Assembly: GCF_003575975.1 (NCBI RefSeq)
Contig: NZ_QQXK01000009.1
Coordinates: 53,123-117,122, forward strand
From: Galactobacter valiniphilus
Lineage (GTDB): Bacteria > Actinomycetota > Actinomycetes > Actinomycetales > Micrococcaceae
DNA: 64,000 bases
Direction: 5' to 3'
Shown: piece after piece, positions 8,770-18,100 of the stretch
Layout of the letters: each line of letters opens with the position of its first letter
How positions within the stretch are numbered: position 1 is the stretch's first letter
Translations under genes and position numbers: made by a program
Notes under the pieces: model-generated
Told to the model about the DNA's origin: nothing
Seen by the model: only the letters and a program-made list of their open reading frames with translations
Database searches by the model: none

Positions 8770-8778
8770 CACCCCACA

Positions 8779-8806
8779 GCGGGGGCGGGGTCGCGCCCGC
8801 CCCCGC
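8779..8806 (+). terminator. GC-rich hairpin after the lipoprotein gene
   Basis: A perfect 11-bp stem (GCGGGGGCGGG with its complement) closes a 6-base loop, starting nine bases after the lipoprotein stop. No T-tract follows, as is common in high-GC actinobacteria. Confidence 0.7.
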
Positions 8807-8818
8807 ACGCCCGAGCAC

Positions 8819-8824
8819 TACGAT
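8819..8824 (+). promoter_or_regulatory. -10 box (TACGAT) of leaderless rph
   Basis: TACGAT ends seven bases before the ATG at 8832. This placement argues that the in-frame ATG at 8823, which lies inside the box, is not the start. Confidence 0.55.
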
Positions 8825-8831
8825 GGAAACC

Positions 8832-9575
8832 ATGACCAACCCCATCACGCGCGCCGACGGCCGCACCCCCGAACAGCTGCGCCCCATCACCATCACCCGC
8901 GGCTGGTCCGCGCAGGCCGAGGGCTCGGCCCTCATCGAGTTCGGCAACACCCGCGTGCTGTGCACCGCCTCCTTCACGGAGGGCGTGCCGCGCTGGCTCA
9001 AGGGCGAGGGCACCGGCTGGGTCACCTCCGAGTACGCGATGCTCCCGCGCGCCACCAACACGCGCAACACGCGCGAGGCGGTCAAGGGCAAGATCGGCGG
9101 CCGCACGCACGAGATCTCGCGCCTCATCGGCCGCTCTCTGCGCAGCATCATCGACACCAAGGCGCTCGGCGAGAACACCATCGTCCTTGATTGCGACGTC
9201 CTCCAGGCCGACGGCGGCACGCGCACCGCGTCCATCACTGGCGCCTTCGTGGCCCTGGCCGACGCCGTGACCTGGGCCCGCGAGCAGGGCCTCGTGAAGA
9301 AGAACGCCGAGGTCCTCACGGACACGGTCTCCGCGATCTCGGTGGGCATCATCGACGGCGTCCCCATGCTCGATCTTCCCTACGTCGAGGACGCCCGCGC
9401 CGAGACCGACATGAACGTCGTCGTCACGGGTTCCGGCACCTTCGTTGAGGTGCAGGGCACCGCCGAGGGCGCGCCCTTCGACCGCGACGAGCTCAACTCC
9501 CTCCTGGACCTGGCCCTCGCCGGCAACGCCGAGCTCGCCTCGATCCAGCGCAACGTGCTGGGCTGGGACAAGTGA
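8832..9575 (+). CDS. rph: Ribonuclease PH
   Basis: A phosphorolytic 3'-5' exoribonuclease of 247 residues that trims tRNA 3' ends; the active form is a hexamer. Clear family blocks are [26 protein letters not shown], the Arg-rich phosphate-binding segment [28 protein letters not shown] and [20 protein letters not shown] chose 8832 rather than the ATG at 8823 because the leaderless -10 box occupies 8819-8824 and no Shine-Dalgarno exists for either. The stop overlaps the rdgB start (GTGA), so rph and rdgB are translationally coupled. Confidence 0.95.
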   Translation: MTNPITRADGRTPEQLRPITITRGWSAQAEGSALIEFGNTRVLCTASFTEGVPRWLKGEGTGWVTSEYAMLPRATNTRNTREAVKGKIGGRTHEISRLIGRSLRSIIDTKALGENTIVLDCDVLQADGGTRTASITGAFVALADAVTWAREQGLVKKNAEVLTDTVSAISVGIIDGVPMLDLPYVEDARAETDMNVVVTGSGTFVEVQGTAEGAPFDRDELNSLLDLALAGNAELASIQRNVLGWDK

Positions 9576-10204
9576 GCGAGGCACTGCTGGTCCTGGCCAC
9601 CCACAACCAGGGCAAGGTCCGCGAGCTGCGCCAGCTGCTCGACGGCGCCGTGCCCGGCCTGGACGTGGAGCGCCACGTCGTGGACGCGGCCGCCGTGGGA
9701 GCGCCGGATGTGCGCGAGACCGGCGTGACCTTCCGCGAAAACGCGCTGCTGAAGGCCCGCGAGGTCGCCGAGGCCACTGGCCTCATCGCCGTGGCCGACG
9801 ACTCCGGCCTCGCCGTGGACGTCCTGGGCGGTGCGCCCGGCTTCCTCTCCGCCCGCTGGAGCGGCAAGCACGGCGACGACCAGGCCAATCTGGACCTGCT
9901 CCTGGCCCAGCTCTCCGATGTGGAGGGCGACGAGCGCCGCGGCGCCGCCTTCGTGTGCGCGGCCGCCGCCGCAGTCCCCGGTGGCGAGGACGTGGTGCAC
10001 TTCGGCGAACTGCGCGGCACGCTCCTGACGGCCCCGCGCGGCGAGGGCGGCTTCGGCTACGACCCGATCCTGATGCCCGCCGGCGAGACGCGCTCCTGCG
10101 CCGAGCTCTCCAGCGAAGAGAAGAACGCCATCAGCCACCGCGGTCAGGCCTTCCGCTCCCTGCTGCCGGAGCTCGTGCGGCTGCTCTCCGCCCGCCTCGG
10201 CTGA
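9572..10204 (+). CDS. rdgB: Non-canonical purine NTP pyrophosphatase (RdgB/HAM1)
   Basis: This 210-residue enzyme hydrolyses ITP, dITP and XTP to monophosphates, keeping damaged purines out of nucleic acids. The family signature is complete: [18 protein letters not shown] at the N-terminus, [33 protein letters not shown] with the metal-binding acidic pair, and [13 protein letters not shown] near the C-terminus, followed by [12 protein letters not shown]. The GTG start overlaps the rph stop. A very long perfect palindrome follows the gene and separates it from the convergent DedA gene. Confidence 0.95.
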   Translation: MSEALLVLATHNQGKVRELRQLLDGAVPGLDVERHVVDAAAVGAPDVRETGVTFRENALLKAREVAEATGLIAVADDSGLAVDVLGGAPGFLSARWSGKHGDDQANLDLLLAQLSDVEGDERRGAAFVCAAAAAVPGGEDVVHFGELRGTLLTAPRGEGGFGYDPILMPAGETRSCAELSSEEKNAISHRGQAFRSLLPELVRLLSARLG

Positions 10205-10223
10205 GACGGGCGGACGCCAGCTG

Positions 10224-10277
10224 AACGACGACGCGCCGGTCACCTCCCGTACGGGAGGTGACCGGCGCGTCGTCGTT
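10224..10277. terminator. 54-bp perfect palindrome, bidirectional terminator
   Basis: Two arms of 27 bases (10224-10250 and 10251-10277) are exactly complementary with no spacer. The plus-strand RNA hairpin is followed by CTCTGTCTTTC, the minus-strand one by a purine-rich stretch. It lies between the convergent rdgB and DedA genes and can serve both. Confidence 0.85.
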
Positions 10278-10317
10278 CTCTGTCTTTCCCCAGAATCGGA
10301 GTGGGGAAGGGGCCAGC

Positions 10318-11034
10318 TCAGGCGGCGGGCTCGGAATCCTTCTTGGCGGCGCGGCGAGCCTTGAGCAGCTCCACGATGATCGGCACCACCGAGATCAGCA
10401 CGATCGCGATGAAGATGAGGTCGATGTTCTTGCCGACCCACGGGATCTGGCCCAGCCACACGCCGAGCAGCGTCACGAGGCCGGCCCAGGCCACGCCGCC
10501 GATCACGTTGTAGACGAAGAAGCGGCGGGCGTCCATGCGGGCCACGCCGGAGATGACGGGCACGAAGGTGCGCACGATCGGCACAAATCGGGCAAGGATC
10601 AGCGCCTTGCCGCCGTGCTTGTCGAAGAAGGCCTGCGCCTTGTCCACGTGCTCGGCCTTGAAGAACTTGGAGTCGGGGCGGTTGAAGATGGCCGGTCCGG
10701 CCTTCTTGCCGATGAGGTACCCGCTCTGGTTGCCCACGATGGCCGCCACGATGAAGAGCAGGATCGCGAGCCAGAGCGGGAACTGGATGGCGCCCGTGGC
10801 CATGAGCATGCCGGCCGTGAAGAGCATGGAGTCGCCGGGGAGGAAGAAGCCCACCAGGAGGCCCGTCTCGGCAAAGATGATCGCCACCACCACGAAGACG
10901 ATGGCGGGCCCCAGCGGAGAGTTCTGCAGGAACACATTGGGGTTGAGCCAATCGGGCAGGAGCGAGCCCTGCACCAGGGAAGCGGACGCGGCGGAGGTGA
11001 GGGCGTCGAGCCCCGACGCCAGGGAATCAAGCAT
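10318..11034 (-). CDS. DedA family membrane protein (1)
   Basis: A 238-residue integral membrane protein of the DedA/SNARE-associated family. It shows FAETGLLVGFFLPGDSMLF with the acidic residue and Gly-Asp pair typical of the re-entrant loop, GNQSGYLIGKKAGP, then KHGGKALILARFVPIVRTFVPVISG with the conserved F-x-R-x-x-P motif. About five hydrophobic segments are visible and the C-terminus is Lys/Arg-rich and cytoplasmic. Family members are thought to be lipid (undecaprenyl-phosphate or phospholipid) flippases or H+-coupled transporters. It is divergently arranged with a second DedA gene 103 bp away, so the two may share control. Confidence 0.9.
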   Translation of the reverse strand: MLDSLASGLDALTSAASASLVQGSLLPDWLNPNVFLQNSPLGPAIVFVVVAIIFAETGLLVGFFLPGDSMLFTAGMLMATGAIQFPLWLAILLFIVAAIVGNQSGYLIGKKAGPAIFNRPDSKFFKAEHVDKAQAFFDKHGGKALILARFVPIVRTFVPVISGVARMDARRFFVYNVIGGVAWAGLVTLLGVWLGQIPWVGKNIDLIFIAIVLISVVPIIVELLKARRAAKKDSEPAA

Positions 11035-11137
11035 GGTTCAAAAGGGTACTCGCGTAGACTGGACGCTTCCCGACAGCGGCGCCGTGCGCGCCAGTTTTCC
11101 CATCCCGCGGCCACAACCCAAGGAGCACACGAGCCCC

Positions 11138-11875
11138 ATGACCGCACTCATCCTGGCGGGCGTTGCCGCCACGGCGGCCACCGACGACTCGAACCAGTCC
11201 TTCCTTCTGCGCATCGCCAATTGGCTCGTGGAGCTGATGGAGATCATCGGTCCCGTGGGGGCCGGCATCGCGGTGGCGCTCGAGAATCTCTTCCCGCCGA
11301 TCCCCTCCGAGGCGATCCTGCCGCTCGCCGGCATCGCCGCCGGCCGCGGCCTCTTCCCGCTGTGGCAGGCGCTGCTGTGGGCCACCATCGGATCCATCGT
11401 GGGCGCCTACGCCCTGTATTGGATCGGCCGGGCCCTGGGCCGTAAGCGCACCCGCTGGGTCTTCGAGCGGCTCCCGCTCGTCAAGGTCGAGGACGTGGAC
11501 AAGACCGAGGCGTGGTTCGACAAGCACGGCACCAAGGCCGTGTTCTTCGGGCGCATGCTCCCGATCTTCCGTTCGCTGATCTCCATCCCGGCGGGCATCA
11601 CCGGCATGCATCAGGGCAAGTTCCTGGCGCTCACCGCGGCCGGCTCGCTGATCTGGAACACCATCTTCATCATGGCCGGGTTCTGGCTGGGGGATCATTG
11701 GCACATCGTCGAGGACATCTCCGGCCTGCTGCAAAACGTGATCATCGCCGTCGTGGCGCTCCTCGTGCTCGCCTTCATCGGCTGGCGCGTGTGGAGCCTC
11801 AACCGCGCGAAGAAGATCGCCCGCACGGGCGGAGAAGACGGTTCGGCCGAGGTGCCGGACACCGAAGGGAAGTGA
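11138..11875 (+). CDS. DedA family membrane protein (2)
   Basis: A 245-residue DedA protein distinct from its divergent neighbour. It has ALENLFPPIPSEAILPLAG in place of the FLPGDS loop, ALYWIGRALGR, then KHGTKAVFFGRMLPIFRSLISIPAGI with the family R-x-x-P motif, and a final long hydrophobic segment. The FPPIPSE version belongs to the subgroup with alkaline-phosphatase-like annotation seen across actinobacteria; its function is inferred as lipid carrier recycling. AAGGAG is 12 bases upstream of the ATG, a little far. The stop is two bases before the exonuclease gene, so the two are co-transcribed. Confidence 0.88.
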   Translation: MTALILAGVAATAATDDSNQSFLLRIANWLVELMEIIGPVGAGIAVALENLFPPIPSEAILPLAGIAAGRGLFPLWQALLWATIGSIVGAYALYWIGRALGRKRTRWVFERLPLVKVEDVDKTEAWFDKHGTKAVFFGRMLPIFRSLISIPAGITGMHQGKFLALTAAGSLIWNTIFIMAGFWLGDHWHIVEDISGLLQNVIIAVVALLVLAFIGWRVWSLNRAKKIARTGGEDGSAEVPDTEGK

Positions 11876-11877
11876 GC

Positions 11878-12879
11878 ATGGCCGTCGATTTCACGGCCAT
11901 CGATTTCGAGACCGCCAACGGCTTCCGTGGTTCCGCCTGCTCGGTGGGCCTCGTGAAGGTGCGCGATTCCCGAGTCGTTGACACCGACTATTGGGTCATG
12001 CGCCCCCCGGAGGGTTTCGACCACTTCGACGCGCGCAATGTGCAGATCCACGGCATCCGGCCCGAGGACGTGGAGGGCGCGCCGCGCTTCGCCGCGACGT
12101 ACGAGCGCCTCGCGGCGTTCGTGGGGGACGACGTCCTGCTGGCCCACAACGCGGCCTTCGACGTGGGCGTCATCAAGGCCGGCCTGCAGGCCTCGGGCGC
12201 CGCCGGCGTCGCCGTGGACTACGGCTGCACGGTCAAGCTGGCCCGGCGCACCTACGACCTTGCCTCCTATTCGCTGCCCTTCGCCGCCGCGGCGGCCGGC
12301 TACGAGCTGACGAGCCACCACGAGGCCCTCGCCGACGCCGAGGCGTGCGCCCACATCGCGATCGACGCCGCGCGTCGTCACGGCGCGGACAGCGTCAATG
12401 CGCTGTTCGACGCCGTGGGGCTGGGTTTGGGGCACCAAGACGCCTTCGCGCCGGGCGACCCGGAGTGCGCCGAGCTCGTTGACGCGCGGGGCTGGCGGGC
12501 GGCGGGACACGTCCTGCCGAAGCAGCCGGGCAAGCCGTGGCCCACGGAGGGCCCCAACCCGGAGCCCAACGCGCAGGCAGATCCGAGCAATCCGCTCTTC
12601 GGCGAGACGCTCGTCTTCACAGGTGACCTCGGCGTTCCCCGCCCGGAGGCCAAGGTGCGCGCGGCCATCGTGGGCGCCCGCACCGCCGACCGCGTCACGC
12701 GGGCCACGACCGTCCTGGTGGTGGGCGACGGCTTTGTGCCCGAGGACCTCACGACGGGCCGCCTGACGCGCAAGGCCCGGCACGTCCTGGCGCTGCGCGA
12801 TCAGGGCCGCAAGATCCATATCCTCTCCGAGCCCGAGTTCCTGCAGGCCGTGGGCGGGTCCTGGCCCGAGGGGCGCTAG
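11878..12879 (+). CDS. DnaQ-family 3'-5' exonuclease with C-terminal BRCT domain
   Basis: A 333-residue protein of two domains. Residues 1-165 are a DEDDh exonuclease: AIDFETAN (first Asp/Glu), LLAHNAAFDVGVIKA (second Asp) and HEALADAEACA (catalytic His and last Asp). After a Pro/Asn-rich linker (about 215-245), residues 240-330 form a BRCT domain (ETLVFTGDLGVPRPE, then ATTVLVVGDG and a final KIHILSEPEFLQAVG). It resembles the epsilon-like proofreading/repair exonucleases of actinobacteria rather than the replicative subunit. A GTG two codons upstream overlaps the DedA stop and is an alternative start. Confidence 0.9.
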   Translation: MAVDFTAIDFETANGFRGSACSVGLVKVRDSRVVDTDYWVMRPPEGFDHFDARNVQIHGIRPEDVEGAPRFAATYERLAAFVGDDVLLAHNAAFDVGVIKAGLQASGAAGVAVDYGCTVKLARRTYDLASYSLPFAAAAAGYELTSHHEALADAEACAHIAIDAARRHGADSVNALFDAVGLGLGHQDAFAPGDPECAELVDARGWRAAGHVLPKQPGKPWPTEGPNPEPNAQADPSNPLFGETLVFTGDLGVPRPEAKVRAAIVGARTADRVTRATTVLVVGDGFVPEDLTTGRLTRKARHVLALRDQGRKIHILSEPEFLQAVGGSWPEGR

Positions 12880-12889
12880 GCGCCGTCAA

Positions 12890-12928
12890 GAGCGGGCCGC
12901 GGGCGGCGCTGCCGCCGGCCGCCCGCTC
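12890..12928. terminator. Bidirectional hairpin terminator
   Basis: GAGCGGGC (12890-12897) pairs with GCCCGCTC (12921-12928), with further GC pairing inside. It lies between the convergent exonuclease and ADP-ribosylglycohydrolase-like genes. Confidence 0.6.
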
Positions 12929-12959
12929 ATGCCGATCCCTCCGGCGAGGCGCGGCGAGC

Positions 12960-13859
12960 CTACGAGCCCAGGGCCGGGCCGAGGGAGTCAGCGAGCAGGA
13001 GCGCGGCGGCGTTTTCAGCGTCGCTGACGCGGGCCGCCGGAACCTGACTCGGTCCGGTGAGCGCTCCGGCGAGGGCACCGGCCACGATCGCCGCCGCCTC
13101 GTCGTGTTCGCCGGCCGCTGCCAGCGCCCCGCTGAACGGGGAGGAGCCGGCCTCCAGGGCCGTGATGACGTGCCCGACGCCGCGGCGCAGCGCCTCGCGT
13201 GCCTCGCCCTCGCTGGGCGCGGCGAGGCTCTCGCGCAGGGCGGCGACGGGCTCGGCGCCGGTGCGCAGGGCCCGCATCAGGACGGCGGCGTCTGCCGCTG
13301 CCGCGTGGGCCGCGGGGGCGCCGTGGGAGAAGGCGGCCGACCACGTGGCCAAGCGGCGCACGTCCTCCTCGGTGGCGTGTTCAAGCAGGCCGAGCCCCAG
13401 GGCGCGGGCCAGGACACCCGGGCCGTCGGTGGAGGCCAGCTCGGGGACCGTGGCTGCCGGGCGGTTGAAGGGTCGATGCGGCTGGCTCATCTCGGGGGAA
13501 CGCAGGCCCGCCAGGTTCTGGGCGTCGCCGCCCTCGGCGTCCGCCAGGGCGCCCAGCGCGGAGGCGACGCCGCGGCTGGGAGGCTCCGGCGCGCCGTCGG
13601 GCACTGCGCCGTCCACGGCCTTGACCCAGCGCAGGGCACCGAGCCAGAGGCAGGCGACGTCGTCGGCGCCCACGCCGGCCTGCGCCCATTCCACGGCATC
13701 CGCGAGCCCGTCGAGGAGGGCCACCTGCAAGGTGGCCTCGGCGCCGGGGCGAGAACCGTCGCTGCCGCGGGCGGCGGCGGAGGCGGCGGCCGTGCCGAGC
13801 AGGAGGCCGTGCAGGGCCTCGCGGGAGGGAAGGGGGGCGGGGGAGAAGGCGTTGCTCAC
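12960..13859 (-). CDS. Degenerate ADP-ribosylglycohydrolase family protein
   Basis: A 299-residue all-helical protein that aligns in order with ADP-ribosylglycohydrolases (DraG/ARH): LHGLLLGTAAASAA at the N-terminus, then LLDGLADAVEWAQAGVGADDVACLWLGALRW (a pattern of actinobacterial members), SHGAPAAHAAAADAA, and a C-terminal GALAGALTGPSQVPAA. ARH enzymes remove ADP-ribose from proteins using two Mg ions. Here the metal-ligand site that is normally a D-S/T-D-S/T motif reads EHDE (residues 251-254), and the N-terminal Gly-Asp-Ala-Leu-Gly is lost. I infer that it may be catalytically dead or have changed function. The GTG start is set by TAGACT six bases upstream. It is divergent from sbcD. Confidence 0.7.
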   Translation of the reverse strand: MSNAFSPAPLPSREALHGLLLGTAAASAAARGSDGSRPGAEATLQVALLDGLADAVEWAQAGVGADDVACLWLGALRWVKAVDGAVPDGAPEPPSRGVASALGALADAEGGDAQNLAGLRSPEMSQPHRPFNRPAATVPELASTDGPGVLARALGLGLLEHATEEDVRRLATWSAAFSHGAPAAHAAAADAAVLMRALRTGAEPVAALRESLAAPSEGEAREALRRGVGHVITALEAGSSPFSGALAAAGEHDEAAAIVAGALAGALTGPSQVPAARVSDAENAAALLLADSLGPALGS

Positions 13860-13865
13860 CGCCCC

Positions 13866-13871
13866 AGTCTA
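13866..13871 (-). promoter_or_regulatory. -10 box (TAGACT) of the leaderless ADP-ribosylglycohydrolase-like gene
   Basis: On the minus strand TAGACT ends six bases before the GTG at 13859, with no Shine-Dalgarno sequence between. Confidence 0.55.
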
Positions 13872-13947
13872 CGAAAGCCCTTCCCCTCACCGGCCCAGCC
13901 CGTGCACCGGCGGCGGGCCGCTGCCTCACGCCGTCGGGGTGCGCCCG

Positions 13948-13953
13948 TAGGGT
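13948..13953 (+). promoter_or_regulatory. -10 box (TAGGGT) of leaderless sbcD
   Basis: TAGGGT ends six bases before the ATG at 13960. Together with the opposed box at 13866-13871 it gives two divergent leaderless promoters whose -10 elements are about 76 bp apart. Confidence 0.55.
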
Positions 13954-13959
13954 GAAGGC

Positions 13960-15132
13960 ATGCGCCTCCTGCACACCTCAGACTGGCATCTCGGCCGCAC
14001 CTTCCACGGCTCCTCGCTCCTGGCCGAGCAGGAGCTCGCCATGGATCGCGTCGTCGCCGCGGTGACCGAGCACGCGGTGGACGCCGTGCTGATCGCCGGG
14101 GACGTCTACGACCGGGCCCTGCCCGCCGTGGACGTGGTCCAGCTCTTCGACCGCACGCTGGCGCGGCTCGTGGAGACGGGCGTCAAGGTCATCGTCTCGA
14201 GCGGCAACCACGACTCGGCGGTGCGCCTGGGCTTCGGCGGCCGGCTCATGGAGGCCGCGGGTGTGCATCTGCGCACGCGTCCGGAGGATCTCGACGTTCC
14301 TGTGGTGCTGGCCGGCGCCGAGGAGGACGTGCTCGTCTACGCGCTGCCGTACCTCGAACCGCGGCTGGTTGCCGCGCCGCTCGGGGTGAGCGAGCCGGGG
14401 CACACACCCGTGGTGCGCGCCGCCCTGGAGCGCGTGCGGGCGGACGCGGCGCGGCGGGCCGAGGCCGCGTCGGGGCGAGCCCAGCGCGTCGTGGTCATGG
14501 CCCACGTCTTTGCCGCCGGCGGCGAGGCGAGCGAGTCCGAACGCCCGCTCGCGGTGGGGGAGCTGGACCGCGTGCCCGCCACCCTCTTCCAGGACGTCGA
14601 CTACGCGGCGCTCGGGCACCTGCACGGCGCCCAGGCGCCCCTGCCGCACGTGCGCTACTCCGGCTCCCCCCTGCCCTACTCCTTCTCCGAGGCGAGCCAA
14701 CACAAGGTGGGGCTGCTCGTCGATCTGGAACCCGGGGCCCCGGCCCGGGTCACGGAGCTGCCCTGGCCCCCGCCGCGGCCCCTGGCGCGCCTGCGCGGCA
14801 CCCTGGAGACGCTGCTGAGCGATCCCTCACTGGCGCATGCCGAGGACGCGTGGTGCCAGTTCACGCTCACCGATCCGCAGCGCCCCGAACGGCCCATGGA
14901 ACGGCTCCGGGCCCGCTTCCCGCACGCGCTCGTGCTGCGCTGGGAGCCCGAACGCGATCGCGAGGACGCGCACCTCGGCTACCGCGAGCGCGTCCGCCGC
15001 GACGCCGCCGACCCGGCGCTCGTCGCACGCGGCTTCGTGGACCACGTCCGCCAGCGCCCCGTCAACGAGGAGGAGGACGAGCTCCTCACCTCGCTCGTCA
15101 CCGCCGCCCAGCTCGAGGAGAACGCCAAGTGA
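13960..15132 (+). CDS. sbcD: Exonuclease subunit SbcD (Mre11-like)
   Basis: A 390-residue metallophosphoesterase nuclease that works with SbcC to open hairpins and trim double-strand ends. All phosphoesterase motifs are seen: TSDWHLGRTFHG (residues 7-18), IAGDVYDRALP, SSGNHDSAVRL, a VMAHVFAAGG segment and LGHLHGAQ. The C-terminal quarter is the SbcC-interacting/capping region. The start is supported by a TAGGGT box six bases before the ATG. The stop overlaps the sbcC GTG start (GTGA), so the two subunits are coupled. Confidence 0.96.
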   Translation: MRLLHTSDWHLGRTFHGSSLLAEQELAMDRVVAAVTEHAVDAVLIAGDVYDRALPAVDVVQLFDRTLARLVETGVKVIVSSGNHDSAVRLGFGGRLMEAAGVHLRTRPEDLDVPVVLAGAEEDVLVYALPYLEPRLVAAPLGVSEPGHTPVVRAALERVRADAARRAEAASGRAQRVVVMAHVFAAGGEASESERPLAVGELDRVPATLFQDVDYAALGHLHGAQAPLPHVRYSGSPLPYSFSEASQHKVGLLVDLEPGAPARVTELPWPPPRPLARLRGTLETLLSDPSLAHAEDAWCQFTLTDPQRPERPMERLRARFPHALVLRWEPERDREDAHLGYRERVRRDAADPALVARGFVDHVRQRPVNEEEDELLTSLVTAAQLEENAK

Positions 15133-18100
15133 GGCTCCACCGCCTGCGCCTGAACGCCTTCGGCCCCTTCCCCGGCACGGAGGCGGTCGACTTCGACGCC
15201 CTCTCCGAGGCCGGGCTCTTCCTGCTGCGCGGCGAGACCGGCGCGGGCAAGACCTCCGTGCTGGACGCCGTCTGCTTTGCGCTCTACGGGACCCTGCCCG
15301 GCGTGCGCGCCGGCTCCGAGAAGGGCGTGCGCTCGCACTACGCCACCGAGGACGCGATCCCCGAGGTGGAGCTCGAGTTTTCGGTGCGCGAGCGGCGCTT
15401 CCGCATCACGCGCAGCCCCGAATGGCAGCGGCCCAAGAAGCGCGGGACGGGCTTCACGCGCGCCAACGCCTCGGTGGCGCTCGCCGAGCTGGTGGACGGC
15501 GAGTACGCGGCGCTCTCCACGCGCCTCGACGAGGTGGGGCAGCAGATCTCCACCGTGCTCGGCATGGACGTGCATCAGTTCACGCGCGTGGCCATGCTCC
15601 CGCAGGGCGAATTCGCTGCCTTCCTGCGCTCCGACGACAAGAACCGCGAGGCGCTGCTCAAGCGGCTCTTCGACACCCGCGTCTTCGACCGCACCACGGC
15701 CTCCGCCGCCGAGCACCGCCGGCTCACCGAGCTGGCGGCGGGCGAGAAGGGGCAGATCCGCACGGCCCTCGCGGAGGACGCCGCGCGGCACGCGGGCGAG
15801 CGGCTCGGCGCCGAGGCCGTCGCCGCGGCGCTGCTTCCGCCGGCGGCGGGGGGCACACCCCGTGGCGGCGATGTGGGCGACGCCGGTGACGCCGGGGGCG
15901 GCGAGACGGCCGACCCGGTCGAGGCCGTGGAGGCCGTGGGGGAGGCCGCCGCGAGCGCCCCGGAGCCGGGCGAGGGGGCGTGGTTCGACGCCGTGCTCGG
16001 GTTGGCCGGGGAGCGGGAGGCGGCGGCGGCGCGGGCCGCTGCCGAGGGGGACGCCGAGGCCCAACGGCTGGCCGCCGAACTGGGCGCGCTGCGCACGCGC
16101 TCCGGGGACGCCATGGCGCTGAGCACCTACGAGGCACGTGCTGCCGAGCTGGCGGCCGGGAGTGAAGCGGCGGCGGAGCGCTCCGCGCGCCTCGCCCTGC
16201 ATCGCACGGGGCTCTCGGTGCGTTCCGAGCTGGACGCCAGCGCCGTCGCCGCCGAGCGGGCGGGGAAGGCGGCCGAGCGGCTCGGCGCCGCTGCCGCCGC
16301 CCTGGCGGAGCTGCCGGCGCGCACCCTCACCGGCGAGGGGCTCGACGCCGAGGCGTGGGCCGATCTGCACGGGCGCCTCCGCGCGGCCTCCGCCGCGTCC
16401 TCAGCACCGGGGCAGGCCGCTGACGCCGCGGGTGCTTCAGCGCTTGCCGCGCAACTCGAGCTCTGGCGAGCCGCGGCCGCCGCCCGCGAGGAGGTGGCAG
16501 CGCAGGCGCTCAAGTCGGAGGAACGCGCGCGTGCGCTGCGCGGCTCGTCCGCGGCGCTGCAGGCCCAGCTCACCCGCTCGGCGGCCGCCGTGACGCAGAC
16601 GGCCGCGGCAGTCACAGCAGCCCGGGCCGAGGCCGAGACCGCCCGGCTGGCGGCGCTCGCCCTGCCCGAGGAACCGGGCGCGCTCGAGGCCGCGACGGCC
16701 CGCGTGACGGACGCCGAGCGCGTGCTCGCCGCGGCCCAGCGCGCTGAGGAGGCCCGCGCCGCCGAGGCCACGGCAGCGGAGACGGAACGCGGGCGAGACG
16801 CCGCCCGCACCGCGGCCAGGGAGGCCGCCTACGCGCTGCGCGTCCGCCGCGAGAAGGCCATGTCGGCGATCCTGGCCAGCGGCCTGAGCGACGGCGCGGA
16901 CTGCCCCGTCTGCGGTTCGACGGAACACCCGCACCCGGCCACGCAGGAGGGGCTGCAGGAGGTTTCAACCGAGGCCATCGCGGCGGCGGATGCCGCGGTG
17001 GCAGCCGCCGAGCGCTCCCACGCCGAGGCGCTGGCCGCGCACGAGGCGGCGCGCACCCTGCTCGGGGAACACGCTGCGGCCGCCGGGGGACTGGCGCCGG
17101 AGGCCGCGCGGGCGGTGCTGGATGGCGCGCGCCAGGCGGCGGCGGAGGCGAAGGAGCGCGCCGCCGCGAGGGAACGGGCGATCGAGGCGGAGCGAGCCCA
17201 CGCCCAGCAGGCCCGCGAGGCCCAGCTCGCCGCCGCGGCGGCAGCCGAGGAGCACGCGCGGCGCGGCGCGGAGGCGGCGGAGGCCGAGGCGGCCGCCACG
17301 GCGGCGGAGGCCGAGCACGAGGGGGCGGCCGCGGGGCATGCAGACGTCGCGGCGCGCCGCGCCGCGGTGGCGGACCTTGCCCGCGTCGTCGACGGCGCGG
17401 CCCGCGCCCACGAGCAGTTCACCTCGGCCCGTACCGAGGCCGGGGCGGCGGCGCAACGGGCAAGCGCTCGCCTCGCCGAGGCCGGCCTGAGCGCGGAGGA
17501 AGCAACGGCGGCCGTGCTGCCCGCGGCCGCCGCCGAGGAGCTCGCGGCCGCCGTGCGTGCCCGCACCGCGCAGGAGGCGGCCGTGCTCGAGGCCTCCACC
17601 TCCGAGCCCGTCGTTCGCGCCCTCGCCGCCCGCGAGCAGGGCCTCGAGGTCCCGGGCGAGGACGCCCTCGCGCAGGCCCAGGAGCGCGCCGCCGCGGCGG
17701 CGGGGGAGCGCGATGCCCTGGCCTCCGCCGCGACGCTTGCCGCCGACCTGCGCTCCGACCTCGCCGCGCGGCGCGGCGTGATCGAGGGGTTGGACCGCGA
17801 GCTGGGCCCGCTCATGGCCAGGGCCAAGGTGGCAAAGGCCATCGCGGACCTGACCTCGGGCAACGGCGAGAACCGGCTCAACATGTCGCTCTCCACCTAC
17901 GTGCTTGCGGCCCGGCTCGAGGCCGTAGCCGAGGCGGCGACCCTGCGCCTGGATGCCATGAGCGACGGCCGCTACCGGCTCGTCCACGTGGACGAGAAGC
18001 GCGGCAACAAGCGCTCGGGCCTCGGCCTGGCCGTGGAGGACGCCTGGACGGGGAGCAGGCGGGCCCCCGAGACGCTCTCCGGCGGCGAAACCTTCATGGC

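Noticed and set aside
8823..8831. ATG at 8823 as the rph start
   Set aside because: It lies within the TACGAT box; the ATG at 8832 has the seven-base leaderless spacing shared by many genes here and fits the family N-terminus.
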